DNA from: an uncultured Lachnospiraceae bacterium
Lineage (GTDB): Bacteria > Bacillota > Clostridia > Lachnospirales > Lachnospiraceae
Direction: 5' to 3'
Assembly: GCA_910579395.1 (NCBI GenBank)
Contig: CAJTUC010000012.1
Location: 1 to 64,000, forward strand
DNA: 64,000 nt
The notes under the pieces: model-generated
Told to the model about the DNA's origin: nothing
What the model saw: the letters and a program-made list of their open reading frames with translations, nothing else
Databases searched by the model: none
Position numbers and translations under genes: made by a program
Shown: in pieces, positions 1-7,995 of the stretch
Layout of the letters: each line of letters opens with the position of its first letter
How positions within the stretch are numbered: position 1 is the first letter of the stretch

Positions 1-75
1 AGCAAGTTCGGGGGCGGTTGCCTTTCCGTTCTGTAAAAGATAGTATACAATTCTAAATAATCTGCTTTCCCGCAT
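1..75 (-). CDS. N-terminus of a WYL/DeoR-like helix-turn-helix regulator (partial)
   Basis: The minus strand starts with ATG at 75 and stays open to the window edge, giving 25 residues beginning MRESRLFRIVYYLLQNGKAT. This matches the first helices of the HTH_11 domain found in YafY-like WYL-domain transcription regulators. A perfect GGAGGTGA ribosome site lies at 81-88. The rest of the gene, including the ligand-sensing WYL domain, is outside the window, so the family call rests only on this short stretch. Confidence 0.6.
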   Translation of the reverse strand, partial: MRESRLFRIVYYLLQNGKATAPELA

Positions 76-123
76 TTTTATCACCTCCCGTATATTATAA
101 CGCATAAACCTGTCAATAGAATG

Positions 124-529
124 TCATGTTATAAAAAATGAAGAGAGGGATTCCGTAGTAGTCGGCATTGGTGGTAATGTGTATAATTGGCTGTCTTTTG
201 GAATTGTGGGTAACTCTGTTTGCAGGATGTGGGAAAGCTGCTCTTTAGCTTTTCCATGTGCTGTGAATTGACTCAACTTTCGGCGGTATCTGCGGATATT
301 CTTTGCGGATAACAAGCCCATCTGCTTCCATTGCCTTTAATTCTGTACTTAAAGTTTTATAGGTGATTGTTCCAATTTTCCGCTGTAATTCATTAAAACG
401 TATCACTTCATGTTCCACAAGCCAGTAGAGAATAACCAACCGCCATTTTCCACCAATCATAGACAACGTGTAGCCAAAAGGACTGTCTGTTAAAGAAACA
501 ATTCTTTTTTCAAATTTTTCCATGCTCAT
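124..529 (-). pseudogene. HxlR-family regulator, frameshifted near its 3' end
   Basis: The first part (ATG at 529, behind AAGGAAAG) reads as a winged-helix HxlR regulator: IGGKWRLVILYWL, then RFNELQRKIGTITYKTLSTE, then the wing ending in PQIPPKVE. At about 268-275 the frame is lost and a stop follows within eight codons. In another frame the family continuation (QFTAHGKAKEQLSHIL) runs on to the stop at 124. A two-base deletion just after the VE codons explains both. An upstream in-frame ATG at 589 lacks a ribosome site and would overlap the neighbouring gene. HxlR proteins usually repress stress or redox genes; no partner gene is left here. Confidence 0.75.
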
Positions 530-558
530 ACAGGTACTTTCCTTAAAGATAGTATTTG

Positions 559-1107
559 TCAAAAAAGTGCGTACTTGTTTTTTTGACATTGCGAATATAG
601 AATAGCATATAGAACGACATTAACAATATATTGCGTTGAAAATTCTGTGATTGTAAAATAACTTTTTCTACCCGGAACAAATACTTCTTTGCTAAGAGGT
701 ATAGAGAGAAATGGAGCCGTGCAACATTTTGAAGATACCATCAGCCTGTCGTTTTCTTTCTCATACGCCTGAAGTTCTTCTTCCGTAAAAAAAGCACAAA
801 TCTCAAATGTCATTCTGTCCCTGTTAAAATAAAACTCTATATGCCCTTGTTTATGCTTTCTCAAAAGCGCAAAATGTTCCACTGCGTCCAGCTGTCCAAG
901 ATATCGTTCACATTCCGTATCATTATTTCCTTTTCGATGTCTAAAATGAGGAGAGCGTTCACTACTATCAGCTGCGGCAAGATAAACTTCTTCACCACAA
1001 CACAGGCATTGGTAACGAAATCGCTCCCCCAAAAAACAATATGATGTTTTTGCAATAACTGCAGCCTCTACCTCACTTTGCAAAACAGCATCAAAAGCTT
1101 TATCCAT
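559..1107 (-). CDS. CoiA-like protein N-terminal part, probably truncated
   Basis: This ORF encodes 182 residues. Near residues 28-70 it has a CLCCGEEVYLAA stretch followed by SPHFRHRKGNNDTEC, the zinc-finger-like head seen in competence protein CoiA and related nuclease-like proteins. A mixed alpha/beta segment follows, but no PD-(D/E)XK nuclease core is recognisable and the C-terminus (SQCQKNKYALF) looks like read-out into unrelated sequence. Full-length relatives are several hundred residues. I infer a 5' remnant left by a deletion next to the broken HxlR gene. A possible TTGACA box lies at 1265-1270 (minus sense). Confidence 0.45.
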   Translation of the reverse strand: MDKAFDAVLQSEVEAAVIAKTSYCFLGERFRYQCLCCGEEVYLAAADSSERSPHFRHRKGNNDTECERYLGQLDAVEHFALLRKHKQGHIEFYFNRDRMTFEICAFFTEEELQAYEKENDRLMVSSKCCTAPFLSIPLSKEVFVPGRKSYFTITEFSTQYIVNVVLYAILYSQCQKNKYALF

Positions 1108-1328
1108 TTGTTCTTCTCTCTAAACTTTCTTATACTTTTGCAACCAAAAACCTTATTTCAGCCATTTGTACAGCAACTCCAAAGTATTGCATAATTGGTG
1201 AATACCATATCATTTCTGATGCAATGCATTTTATTTTCCAGTTAGAAAGGTACACGAACCAAAATGTCAACTTTTATTAAAAATGCTATAATGAATTCGT
1301 TTTACTTTGTAAATTACAAATTGTACTC

Positions 1329-2240
1329 TCACTGCATCCCTGTAAGTAACTCTACTTCTGCAACATCAAGCCCTGAATATTTTGCAATCTTATCAATTGA
1401 TAATTCACCATCCATCAACATTCTGAGTGCTGTCTCTTTTTTAGCCTCGTCTTTCCCTCTATTTAAAATTGTCCTCGCTTCTGTCTCAAGTAACGCTCCG
1501 CTCATCATTGCACCTATTCCTTTCTGCACCTTCTCATACTTCTGTGCGATTTCTCTGATCACATCACCAGAAAGTTCTATAATGGTACATTTGTCAAACG
1601 CCCCAATAATCCCTTCCTGCTCCAGTTTATCAAGTCTCTCCAAGATATTTCGGTACTCCGCTTTCAACTCTGCCAATCTCTGTTCATTATTATTATACAC
1701 CTTAAAGTTCTTTTCATGTGAAAAAATATAAAACGGAATTAACAGCAACAAGCCTTTTGAAAAAATCTCTTCCAGAGTATATTCCTGCACCTTCATAATT
1801 GGTACATCATACTCTACGGTGCCACCCGGCGTTTTTATCACATATCGCATTTTATCAGGTGTCTTTTTATAATTCCTTAGATATAGGACTGCTGTATTGG
1901 GAAATGTCACTGTCAATATTTCATTGATGACTTCACCTTCATCTAAAGCGATCTGAGCATCATATTCAAACAACCTGATTGTCATCCGCCCATCCGGCAG
2001 GCTACTCTCACATTCCAGATGATATTTCTTCTTTTTCTTCCCATAGATTATAAAATTAGTATCTGTTATTCTTTCCTTATCCGCTGCATCCTGTTGGTCA
2101 ATAAAATGTTCATTTGGATGAAACTCTATTATTTCATTTCCTGTATAGTCTTCCTTGAAAATCTCATTGATTACCGGAATAATCATCTGTCTGCAATCAT
2201 TTAAAATTGTCCGAAATGCTCCATCATATATATTTCCCAT
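1329..2240 (-). CDS. Rpn family recombination-promoting nuclease / PD-(D/E)XK transposase-like protein
   Basis: The 303-residue product has the layout of Rpn/YhgA-like proteins that are abundant in Lachnospiraceae genomes. An N-terminal nuclease-like fold (NEHFIDQQ, ITDTNFIIYGKKKKKYHLEC) is followed by the IRLFEYDAQIAL helix, a long helical middle (residues about 190-260) and a small C-terminal helical unit (SIDKIAKYSGLDVAEVELL) like those that bind DNA. I prefer ATG at 2240: GGAGGA sits at 2247-2252, six bases ahead. A TTG at 2246 would touch that site. No terminal repeats or partner genes mark it as an active transposon. Family members nick or cut DNA and raise recombination in E. coli; the role here is unknown. 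Confidence 0.7.
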   Translation of the reverse strand: MGNIYDGAFRTILNDCRQMIIPVINEIFKEDYTGNEIIEFHPNEHFIDQQDAADKERITDTNFIIYGKKKKKYHLECESSLPDGRMTIRLFEYDAQIALDEGEVINEILTVTFPNTAVLYLRNYKKTPDKMRYVIKTPGGTVEYDVPIMKVQEYTLEEIFSKGLLLLIPFYIFSHEKNFKVYNNNEQRLAELKAEYRNILERLDKLEQEGIIGAFDKCTIIELSGDVIREIAQKYEKVQKGIGAMMSGALLETEARTILNRGKDEAKKETALRMLMDGELSIDKIAKYSGLDVAEVELLTGMQ

Positions 2241-2463
2241 AAACAATCCTCCGTATTTCTTATTTACATCATATCATTATCATACTGTATACACAACTAT
2301 ATTTAAAATACAATTTGCATTTTTCATATCTCATATGTTTATTTCATTCGATTTATCCTGAACTAACTCATAATTATTACTTTATTCGACACCATACACC
2401 ACCAAATAAAGTGCTTATTATCCCAAAATCCCCCTCATTTCTACCCCGGCAGACTATTTTGCC

Positions 2464-4341
2464 TCAGGACGGAAGGCTTGAGGCTAAACACAGCGCCCCA
2501 TACCCCACTCTCTCATTCGGATACTCATTCTCTCCCCTTATCGGTGTCGCCCCCTTCCGCAGATATGCCTTCACCTTCTCCCCATAAAGATACGGGTCGT
2601 TTCCATCAACAATCCCCCACTGCATCAAAAGCGCCGAAGCACCGGTAACAAAAGGCGTGGCAAAAGAGGTTCCCGTGACCGCTCCGTAAGTCCCTTCTCT
2701 GGTGGGTGCAAGAACCCCAACTCCCGGAGCCACAAGATCCGGCTTGATGAAGGAACCTTCTATCCGGCCGCCGAGCCGGTCCTGATATAGATATCCCCGG
2801 CCTGAAAAATCCGCATAGGCTTCCAGTCCCGTACGATAAGCCCCCACCGTTATCACTTTGGAAGCCGTAGATGGAATCGTCAGCGTCACATTCGGCGTGG
2901 GCCTGACAAAGCGAGTCTGCCCCGAGCGTACAGTTTCCGAAGGCAGATAAAAAGTATAGTTCCCTGTCACCGTTTTAATCGGTTCCAGTACAAAAGTCCA
3001 GATACCGCTGTTTATATAACTTCTATTCCCGTTTGGCAGAAAATCAAAATAAATCTCCTGACTGGTCAGATAGGGAGCCGGCTCTCCATTGTATAGAAGA
3101 ATTCTGGTCTGCTCCAGAAGATAAGTCTGTTTTCCGGGTCTGTCCGTATCGACCATAAACTCTTCCCCAGCAGGAGAGATCAGCCGAACTCTGTAGCGGT
3201 CCACATAATCCTTCCACAGCTGGACATTCAATCCCATTTCATAATTTCCTACGACCATTTCTACGACCGTCTGCATGCTGTTTTCCGAAGCCGCACTGCC
3301 GGACACAACGCCAACGCTTCCGCCGGTATGTCCGCCGGAAGCGCCTTCATTGCCGCTTCCCACACAGATCACATTTCTTCCTATTTCCGAAACATTGTCG
3401 ATGAACCGCTCCAGCAGAGAAGTTCCGTTATGTGCACCGTAAGTATTGCCGAAGCTTAAATTAACAGCCAATGGCCTCTGCAGTTCCAAAGATTTTCTGA
3501 CAACATAAGTGAGCGCCCGCATCAGCTCCGTTGTCCTCGGAAAAGCATTTGGTCCCGGCGTTCCAAGCTTCACAATCAGGAGTTCACTCTCCGGCGCCAC
3601 GCCTGCATAAACGCCGTCAGACCCCGCTCCGTTTCCCGCAGCGATACCAGCAACCGCCGTACCGTGTCCGGAAGTATCCACACTCGGCACGAGCAGGGTT
3701 CCGTCGCTTTCCGAAGACGCCGCAAGCGCCTCATTAATCTGTGCCCTGCTAAATTCCACCCCTGTTACAAAGCCCGGCGGCGGCGCATAGGTTTCCCTTC
3801 TGTCCTCCGGCAGCAATTCTTCTTCCGAAATGCGTTCCCACACCTGTCCGGCCTGCAGCGTCTGGTCCCACAGGTAAAGGATTCTTGTCGTTCCGTCAGC
3901 ATTCCGGAAATCGCGGTTTCTCCAGGCAATACCGGAATCAATGACCGCTACAAGCACACCACGGCCGCGCAGTGAATCCGTCAACGGACTTCCGGGTATG
4001 ATGCAGGAATCTATTTTGCCTTGCAGCACATCAAAAAAAAGCCTTTTCGGCTTCTCAATATATTCGATTTCCTCCACCGCCGCCAAAGACTCCATGAAAG
4101 ATTCCGGCACCGCCAAAATCGCATATCCCGCTATCAATTCTTCTATCCGAAGCAGTCTTCCCTGCGGCAGTGCCAAAAAAGGGGACAATCCATCCCGCAG
4201 ACTGCCGTGATACTTCACGATAAGCTCCCATGTATTGTCCTCTTCTTCATATCCGATATTCAATTCCAGTGATCTGTCCCGTTCCTCCGCCGGCGTGTCC
4301 AGTGCCAGATTCAGAATATTTTCAAATTTCTGGGAATCCAT
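2464..4341 (-). CDS. S8 family (subtilisin-like) serine peptidase
   Basis: The 625-residue enzyme carries the full catalytic triad: Asp about 135 (VAVIDSGIAW), His about 226 (SGHGTAVAGIAAG) and Ser about 559 (GTSFATPFVTGASALLMQ). A 120-residue N-terminal segment acts like the prodomain of the clostridial Csp-type proteases. A jelly-roll insert of roughly 150 residues sits between the oxyanion Asn (GSGNEG) and the Ser motif. No signal peptide is visible, so it may be cytoplasmic or spore associated like CspB. The start is ATG 4341 (GGGAG nine bases ahead); the GTG at 4350 abuts that site. No cspC or sleC homolog is nearby, so a spore germination role is only a family-based guess. Confidence 0.88.
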   Translation of the reverse strand: MDSQKFENILNLALDTPAEERDRSLELNIGYEEEDNTWELIVKYHGSLRDGLSPFLALPQGRLLRIEELIAGYAILAVPESFMESLAAVEEIEYIEKPKRLFFDVLQGKIDSCIIPGSPLTDSLRGRGVLVAVIDSGIAWRNRDFRNADGTTRILYLWDQTLQAGQVWERISEEELLPEDRRETYAPPPGFVTGVEFSRAQINEALAASSESDGTLLVPSVDTSGHGTAVAGIAAGNGAGSDGVYAGVAPESELLIVKLGTPGPNAFPRTTELMRALTYVVRKSLELQRPLAVNLSFGNTYGAHNGTSLLERFIDNVSEIGRNVICVGSGNEGASGGHTGGSVGVVSGSAASENSMQTVVEMVVGNYEMGLNVQLWKDYVDRYRVRLISPAGEEFMVDTDRPGKQTYLLEQTRILLYNGEPAPYLTSQEIYFDFLPNGNRSYINSGIWTFVLEPIKTVTGNYTFYLPSETVRSGQTRFVRPTPNVTLTIPSTASKVITVGAYRTGLEAYADFSGRGYLYQDRLGGRIEGSFIKPDLVAPGVGVLAPTREGTYGAVTGTSFATPFVTGASALLMQWGIVDGNDPYLYGEKVKAYLRKGATPIRGENEYPNERVGYGALCLASSLPS

Positions 4342-4465
4342 GCAGTGCACTCCCTGTTACTTTCCTCGCTTTATTTTATGCAGAACAACGGAGCCGGATT
4401 CCGCTTTGCGGACGATTGCTTATATCCAAACCGGAATCGTTCTCCCCGTCTTTGCTCTACCGGCT

Positions 4466-4675
4466 CTACTGAACGGAAACCACCTCATAATCTTTCTCTT
4501 CCACAGCCTTTTTCAGGGCATCATCCGCCACTTCCGCCTGCAGCGTAACGACTGCGGTTCCTTTTTCATGGCTGACCTCCGCCTGCGCCACTTCCGGCAG
4601 TGCTTCCAAAGCTTTCTTTACTGCCGCTTCACAGTGTCCACACATCATTCCTTTGATTTCGATTGTTTTTTTCAT
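4466..4675 (-). CDS. copZ: possible internally initiated CopZ copper chaperone (same frame as copA)
   Basis: Inside copA, in frame, an ATG at 4675 begins MKKTIEIKGMMCGHC and runs 69 residues to the shared stop, exactly the size of a free CopZ chaperone with its CxxC copper site. An AAGGAG sequence at 4685-4690 stands nine bases before this ATG, which is an ideal translation start. Either a former separate copZ has become fused to copA while keeping its own ribosome site, or both the fusion and free CopZ are made. E. coli makes a CopZ-like protein from copA by frameshifting, so dual output from one gene has precedent. Internal initiation is inferred, not shown. Confidence 0.4.
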   Translation of the reverse strand: MKKTIEIKGMMCGHCEAAVKKALEALPEVAQAEVSHEKGTAVVTLQAEVADDALKKAVEEKDYEVVSVQ

Positions 4676-7168
4676 TGTTCCTGTCTCCTTTTCTATTTTT
4701 ATATTATTTTGTCTTGCTTCCCCTGCTTCCGGACGCCGGCCATCCGTCCTGTCTTCCTGCTTCACTGCTTCTTCTACCGGCATTGCCGCTCTTTTCGCCT
4801 GTTTTGTCTCCTTTTTCTCCGGCATTGCCGCCTTTTCCTCTTGTTTTCTCTCCTTTTCTTGCAGCTTTGCCGCTCTCCGCCCCGGCTTCTTATCTTTTGC
4901 CGTGCTGTACATCTTAAAAAAGTTCAACCGCAGCGCATTGCTGACGACGCAGAAGCTGGAAAGGCTCATGGCCGCAGCGCCGAACATGGGATTCAGTTTC
5001 CATCCAAATACAGGATACCACAACCCGGCCGCCAGCGGAATACCGATGACATTATAGAAAAATGCCCAAAACAGGTTTTCGTGAATATTCCTAAGCGTAG
5101 CCCGGCTTAAACGAATGGCCGCCGGCACGTCGCGGAGCCTGCTCTTCATCAGCACGATATCCGCCGCATCGATGGCGATATCCGTTCCCGCGCCGATGGC
5201 GATACCGATGTCCGCCCTTGTCAGCGCAGGCGCATCATTAATACCGTCGCCGACCATCGCTGTAACGCCTTGTTTCTGCAGTTGCCTGATCACATTTTCC
5301 TTGCCGTCCGGCAGAACGCCCGCAATGACTTTATCCACACCGGCCTGCGCGCCGATAGCCTGCGCGGTCCTTTCGTTATCGCCGGTCAGCATTACCACTT
5401 TGACTCCCATATTCTGCAGTTCCCTGACCGCTTCGGCGCTGTCTTCCTTTATCACATCCGCCACCGCGATAATGCCCTGGAAAACACCTGCCCGGCTGAA
5501 GAACAGCGGCGTCTTTCCTTCCCCTGCAAAACGTTCGGAAAGTGCGGCGGCTTCTTCCGGTATGGAGGCCTTATCGCGGATAAAGGGCAGATTGCCGCCA
5601 GCCAGTTCTTCATTCCGCCAGATACCCGTCAGGCCGTTTCCCGGCACGGCCTGAAACGCATCCACCGGCGCCGCCTGTATCTCCAGTTCCTGTGCCTTCT
5701 CCAGAACTGCGCGTGCCAGCGGGTGTTCGCTCTTTTGTTCCAGCGCAAAAGCAAGCCGGAGCAGTTCTCCTTCGCCGCATCCCCGTGCCGGCGCAATATC
5801 CGTTACTTTCGGCTCCCCGCTCGTGATCGTCCCCGTCTTATCGAGTGCCGCAATCTGCACTTTTCCGGCAAGTTCCAGAGACTGGGCGGTCTTGAACATG
5901 ATGCCGTTCTTCGCTCCCATGCCGTTTCCTACCATAATTGCCACCGGCGTTGCCAGCCCCAGCGCACAGGGACAGCTGATGACCAGCACAGAAATGGCTC
6001 TCGCCAGCGCAAAACCGGAACTTTCTCCCACAAGCAGCCAGATAACACCTGTCAAAAGCGCTATGCCGATGACCGCCGGCACAAAAACGCCGGACACTTT
6101 ATCGGCAACTTTGGCAATCGGCGCCTTCGTCGCCGCGGCATCGCTGACCATCCGGATAATCTGTGACAAGGTCGTATCCTCTCCGACCCGCACAGCCTCG
6201 CAGCGCAGGAAGCCGGACTGGTTCAGGGTCGCCGCCGAAACGCTGTCTCCCGCCTGTTTATCTACCGGGATGCTCTCGCCGGTCAGCGCCGCCTCGTTTA
6301 CCGCACTCGTTCCTTCCACGACAATGCCGTCCACCGGAATATTTTCTCCGGGCCTTACGACGAATACATCGCCAATCCTGACCTGTGCAATATCCACTTC
6401 TGTTTCCGCACCGTTTCGTATCACGACCGCCTTTTTCGGTGCCAGCTTCATCAGACTCTTGATGGCATCGGTCGTTCTTCCCTTGGAACGCGCTTCCAAC
6501 ATTTTTCCCACGGTAATCAATGTCAGTATCATCGCTGCGGATTCAAAATAAAATTCGTCCATATAAAGCATGACCGCCTGTGAATTCCCTTTCATCATAG
6601 CATCCGTCATGGCAAACAGCGCATAAACACTGTACACAAAAGAAGCTCCGGCTCCCATTGCAACAAGGGTATCCATGTTGGGCGCTCCATGCAGAAGACT
6701 TTTGATGCCGCTTATAAAAAATTTCTGATTGACCACCATGATTGCAGCTGTAAAAAGCAGCTGTACCAGCCCCATTGCAACATGATTTCCCTCAAAAAAG
6801 GCAGGAAGCTTCCATCCCCACATCATATGTCCCATGGAAAAATACATCAGGGGCAGAAGCAGACAGATAGAAACGATCATCCGCCTCAGTAAAAGCGGCG
6901 TTTCTCTGTCCGTCAGCATCTCTTCATAGGCGGCGCTTCCGCCTGAACTTTCCCGATTCTCTGCGGCGGCGCTCTTTTGTCCTGCACCATATCCCGCGGC
7001 CTCTACCGCCGCGATCACTGCTTCCGGGGACACGTTCCCTTCCACGCCCATAGAATTTGTCAGCAGACTGACCGAGCAGGCCGTCACGCCCGGAACCTTG
7101 GAGACCGCTTTCTCAACCCGCGCGCTGCACGCGGCGCAGCTCATGCCGGTAACACTATATTGCTCCAT
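4466..7168 (-). CDS. copA: copper-exporting P1B-type ATPase CopA with a C-terminal CopZ-like domain
   Basis: The 900-residue membrane pump exports Cu(I). In order: an N-terminal metal-binding domain with GMSCAAC (residues 8-14), membrane helices, the actuator TGES (296-299), the transport-site SCPC/CPC (399-401), the phosphorylation motif DKTGT (Asp 443), the SEHPLA nucleotide loop and the MVGDGINDAPAL hinge. After the last helices comes a Lys/Glu/Ala-rich linker of about 70 residues with repeated AAMP motifs, then a complete second metal-binding domain (MMCGHC at 841-846). The C-terminal domain is unusual because CopZ is normally a separate gene. ATG 7168 follows AAAGGAGAGA. The gene lies 61 bases after csoR and is surely copper-induced through it. 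Confidence 0.95.
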   Translation of the reverse strand: MEQYSVTGMSCAACSARVEKAVSKVPGVTACSVSLLTNSMGVEGNVSPEAVIAAVEAAGYGAGQKSAAAENRESSGGSAAYEEMLTDRETPLLLRRMIVSICLLLPLMYFSMGHMMWGWKLPAFFEGNHVAMGLVQLLFTAAIMVVNQKFFISGIKSLLHGAPNMDTLVAMGAGASFVYSVYALFAMTDAMMKGNSQAVMLYMDEFYFESAAMILTLITVGKMLEARSKGRTTDAIKSLMKLAPKKAVVIRNGAETEVDIAQVRIGDVFVVRPGENIPVDGIVVEGTSAVNEAALTGESIPVDKQAGDSVSAATLNQSGFLRCEAVRVGEDTTLSQIIRMVSDAAATKAPIAKVADKVSGVFVPAVIGIALLTGVIWLLVGESSGFALARAISVLVISCPCALGLATPVAIMVGNGMGAKNGIMFKTAQSLELAGKVQIAALDKTGTITSGEPKVTDIAPARGCGEGELLRLAFALEQKSEHPLARAVLEKAQELEIQAAPVDAFQAVPGNGLTGIWRNEELAGGNLPFIRDKASIPEEAAALSERFAGEGKTPLFFSRAGVFQGIIAVADVIKEDSAEAVRELQNMGVKVVMLTGDNERTAQAIGAQAGVDKVIAGVLPDGKENVIRQLQKQGVTAMVGDGINDAPALTRADIGIAIGAGTDIAIDAADIVLMKSRLRDVPAAIRLSRATLRNIHENLFWAFFYNVIGIPLAAGLWYPVFGWKLNPMFGAAAMSLSSFCVVSNALRLNFFKMYSTAKDKKPGRRAAKLQEKERKQEEKAAMPEKKETKQAKRAAMPVEEAVKQEDRTDGRRPEAGEARQNNIKIEKETGTMKKTIEIKGMMCGHCEAAVKKALEALPEVAQAEVSHEKGTAVVTLQAEVADDALKKAVEEKDYEVVSVQ

Positions 7169-7229
7169 AAAAAAATCTCTCCTTTCGCTCAACAGGTTGT
7201 ATAGGCAAATCGAAAATTTATGATTCGGC

Positions 7230-7541
7230 CTATTTCATTAACTTCTGCAGTAATACTACCAATTCGTCGATTACCTCATCGTTCCCCGCGCGGATATTAT
7301 CGGCCACGCAGGTCCTTACATGCTCGGCGAGCAGTGCTTTGTTAAAACTGTTCAGTGCGGCATTCACTGCAGCCACCTGTATCAGCACATCGGCACAGTA
7401 GGCATCTTTTTCCAGCATGCCCTGAATTCCCCGCACCTGTCCTTCTATCCGTTTCAGCCGGTTCATCAAATCTTTGTATTCCTTTTCGCTCCGCTCTTTC
7501 GTTTTATGAGCGATTTCTGCATTCCCGTTTTCCTGTTCCAT
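7230..7541 (-). CDS. csoR: copper-sensing repressor CsoR
   Basis: The 103-residue all-helical protein has the CsoR/DUF156 core (MNRLKRIEGQVRGIQGMLE) and the Cu(I) ligands Cys49, His74 and Cys78 (YCADVLIQ; EHVRTC). Apo-CsoR binds the operator and copper releases it. ATG 7541 is chosen because AGGAG lies at 7551-7556; a longer reading to 7619 would run through the promoter and both operator palindromes. It heads the csoR-copA operon and so represses itself and the pump. Confidence 0.95.
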   Translation of the reverse strand: MEQENGNAEIAHKTKERSEKEYKDLMNRLKRIEGQVRGIQGMLEKDAYCADVLIQVAAVNAALNSFNKALLAEHVRTCVADNIRAGNDEVIDELVVLLQKLMK

Positions 7542-7571
7542 GTCTTTCTTCTCCTGTTTTCTTTCTATGCC

Positions 7572-7624
7572 GCATACCCCATTGGGGTATGCTAAGTATA
7601 TACCCCTGCAGGGTATCATGTCAA
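7572..7624 (-). promoter_or_regulatory. csoR-copA promoter with two CsoR operator palindromes
   Basis: On the minus strand TTGACA (7619-7624) and TATACT (7595-7600) are separated by 18 bases. The spacer holds an inverted repeat, ATACCC-5-GGGTAT, at 7600-7616. A second, perfect 9-3-9 palindrome, GCATACCCC-ATT-GGGGTATGC, at 7572-7592 covers the expected transcription start. Both have the G/C-tract-flanked TAC..GTA form of known CsoR sites. Occupation would block RNA polymerase at both the spacer and the start. Confidence 0.85.
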
Positions 7625-7736
7625 TATCAAAAATGATAATTCAAATATCGTTATATGCTTGCAAAAATTGTTTTATAACGAGTTAATATCATTATATTTT
7701 TTTTCAGTATTTTACCATATTTTCCATAAAAATATT

Positions 7737-7765
7737 TTGACTTCACTTCCATGAGGTGCTACAAT
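7737..7765 (+). promoter_or_regulatory. likely promoter for the AraC-type regulator gene
   Basis: TTGACT (7737-7742) and TACAAT (7760-7765) have a 17-base spacer on the plus strand. Transcription would start near 7772, giving an untranslated leader of about 220 bases before the GTG at 7996. The otherwise gene-free stretch 7625-7995 also contains T-rich sequence and the direct repeats listed next. Confidence 0.6.
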
Positions 7766-7855
7766 AAGAGTACAAGTTATTATTGATAAATCGTTATGAT
7801 TTTATTATTTTTTTTATCGTTCCTTTTATCCTTTACATAATCGTTACCCGCCAGT

Positions 7856-7903
7856 CACTATTAGCGAATCAGCATTACATATCCACTATTAGCGAATCAG
7901 CAT
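7856..7903 (+). repeat. two 20-bp direct repeats upstream of the AraC gene
   Basis: The sequence CACTATTAGCGAATCAGCAT occurs identically at 7856-7875 and 7884-7903, 28 bases apart start to start. A weaker third relative (CACTACCAAAGATTCACAA) begins near 7910. They lie in the leader between the inferred promoter and the gene. AraC-family proteins bind direct repeats, so an autoregulatory or leader-RNA role is possible, but the 28-base spacing is longer than usual. Confidence 0.6.
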
Positions 7904-7995
7904 AACCAGTCACTACCAAAGATTCACAATCTCCATATACAAATGACCAATATATAACCTGTTAATCAGACTAACCAGAAAGTGGGAGGCACAAA

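Noticed and set aside
4235..5110. Long plus-strand ORF opposite copA and the S8 protease
   Set aside because: It is the shadow of two clearly real minus-strand genes and has no family features.
7541..7619. Longer CsoR starting at 7619
   Set aside because: It would translate the promoter and operators; ATG 7541 has a proper ribosome site.
7856..7903. CRISPR-like repeat array
   Set aside because: Only two identical copies with an eight-base gap, no spacers of normal length and no cas genes.
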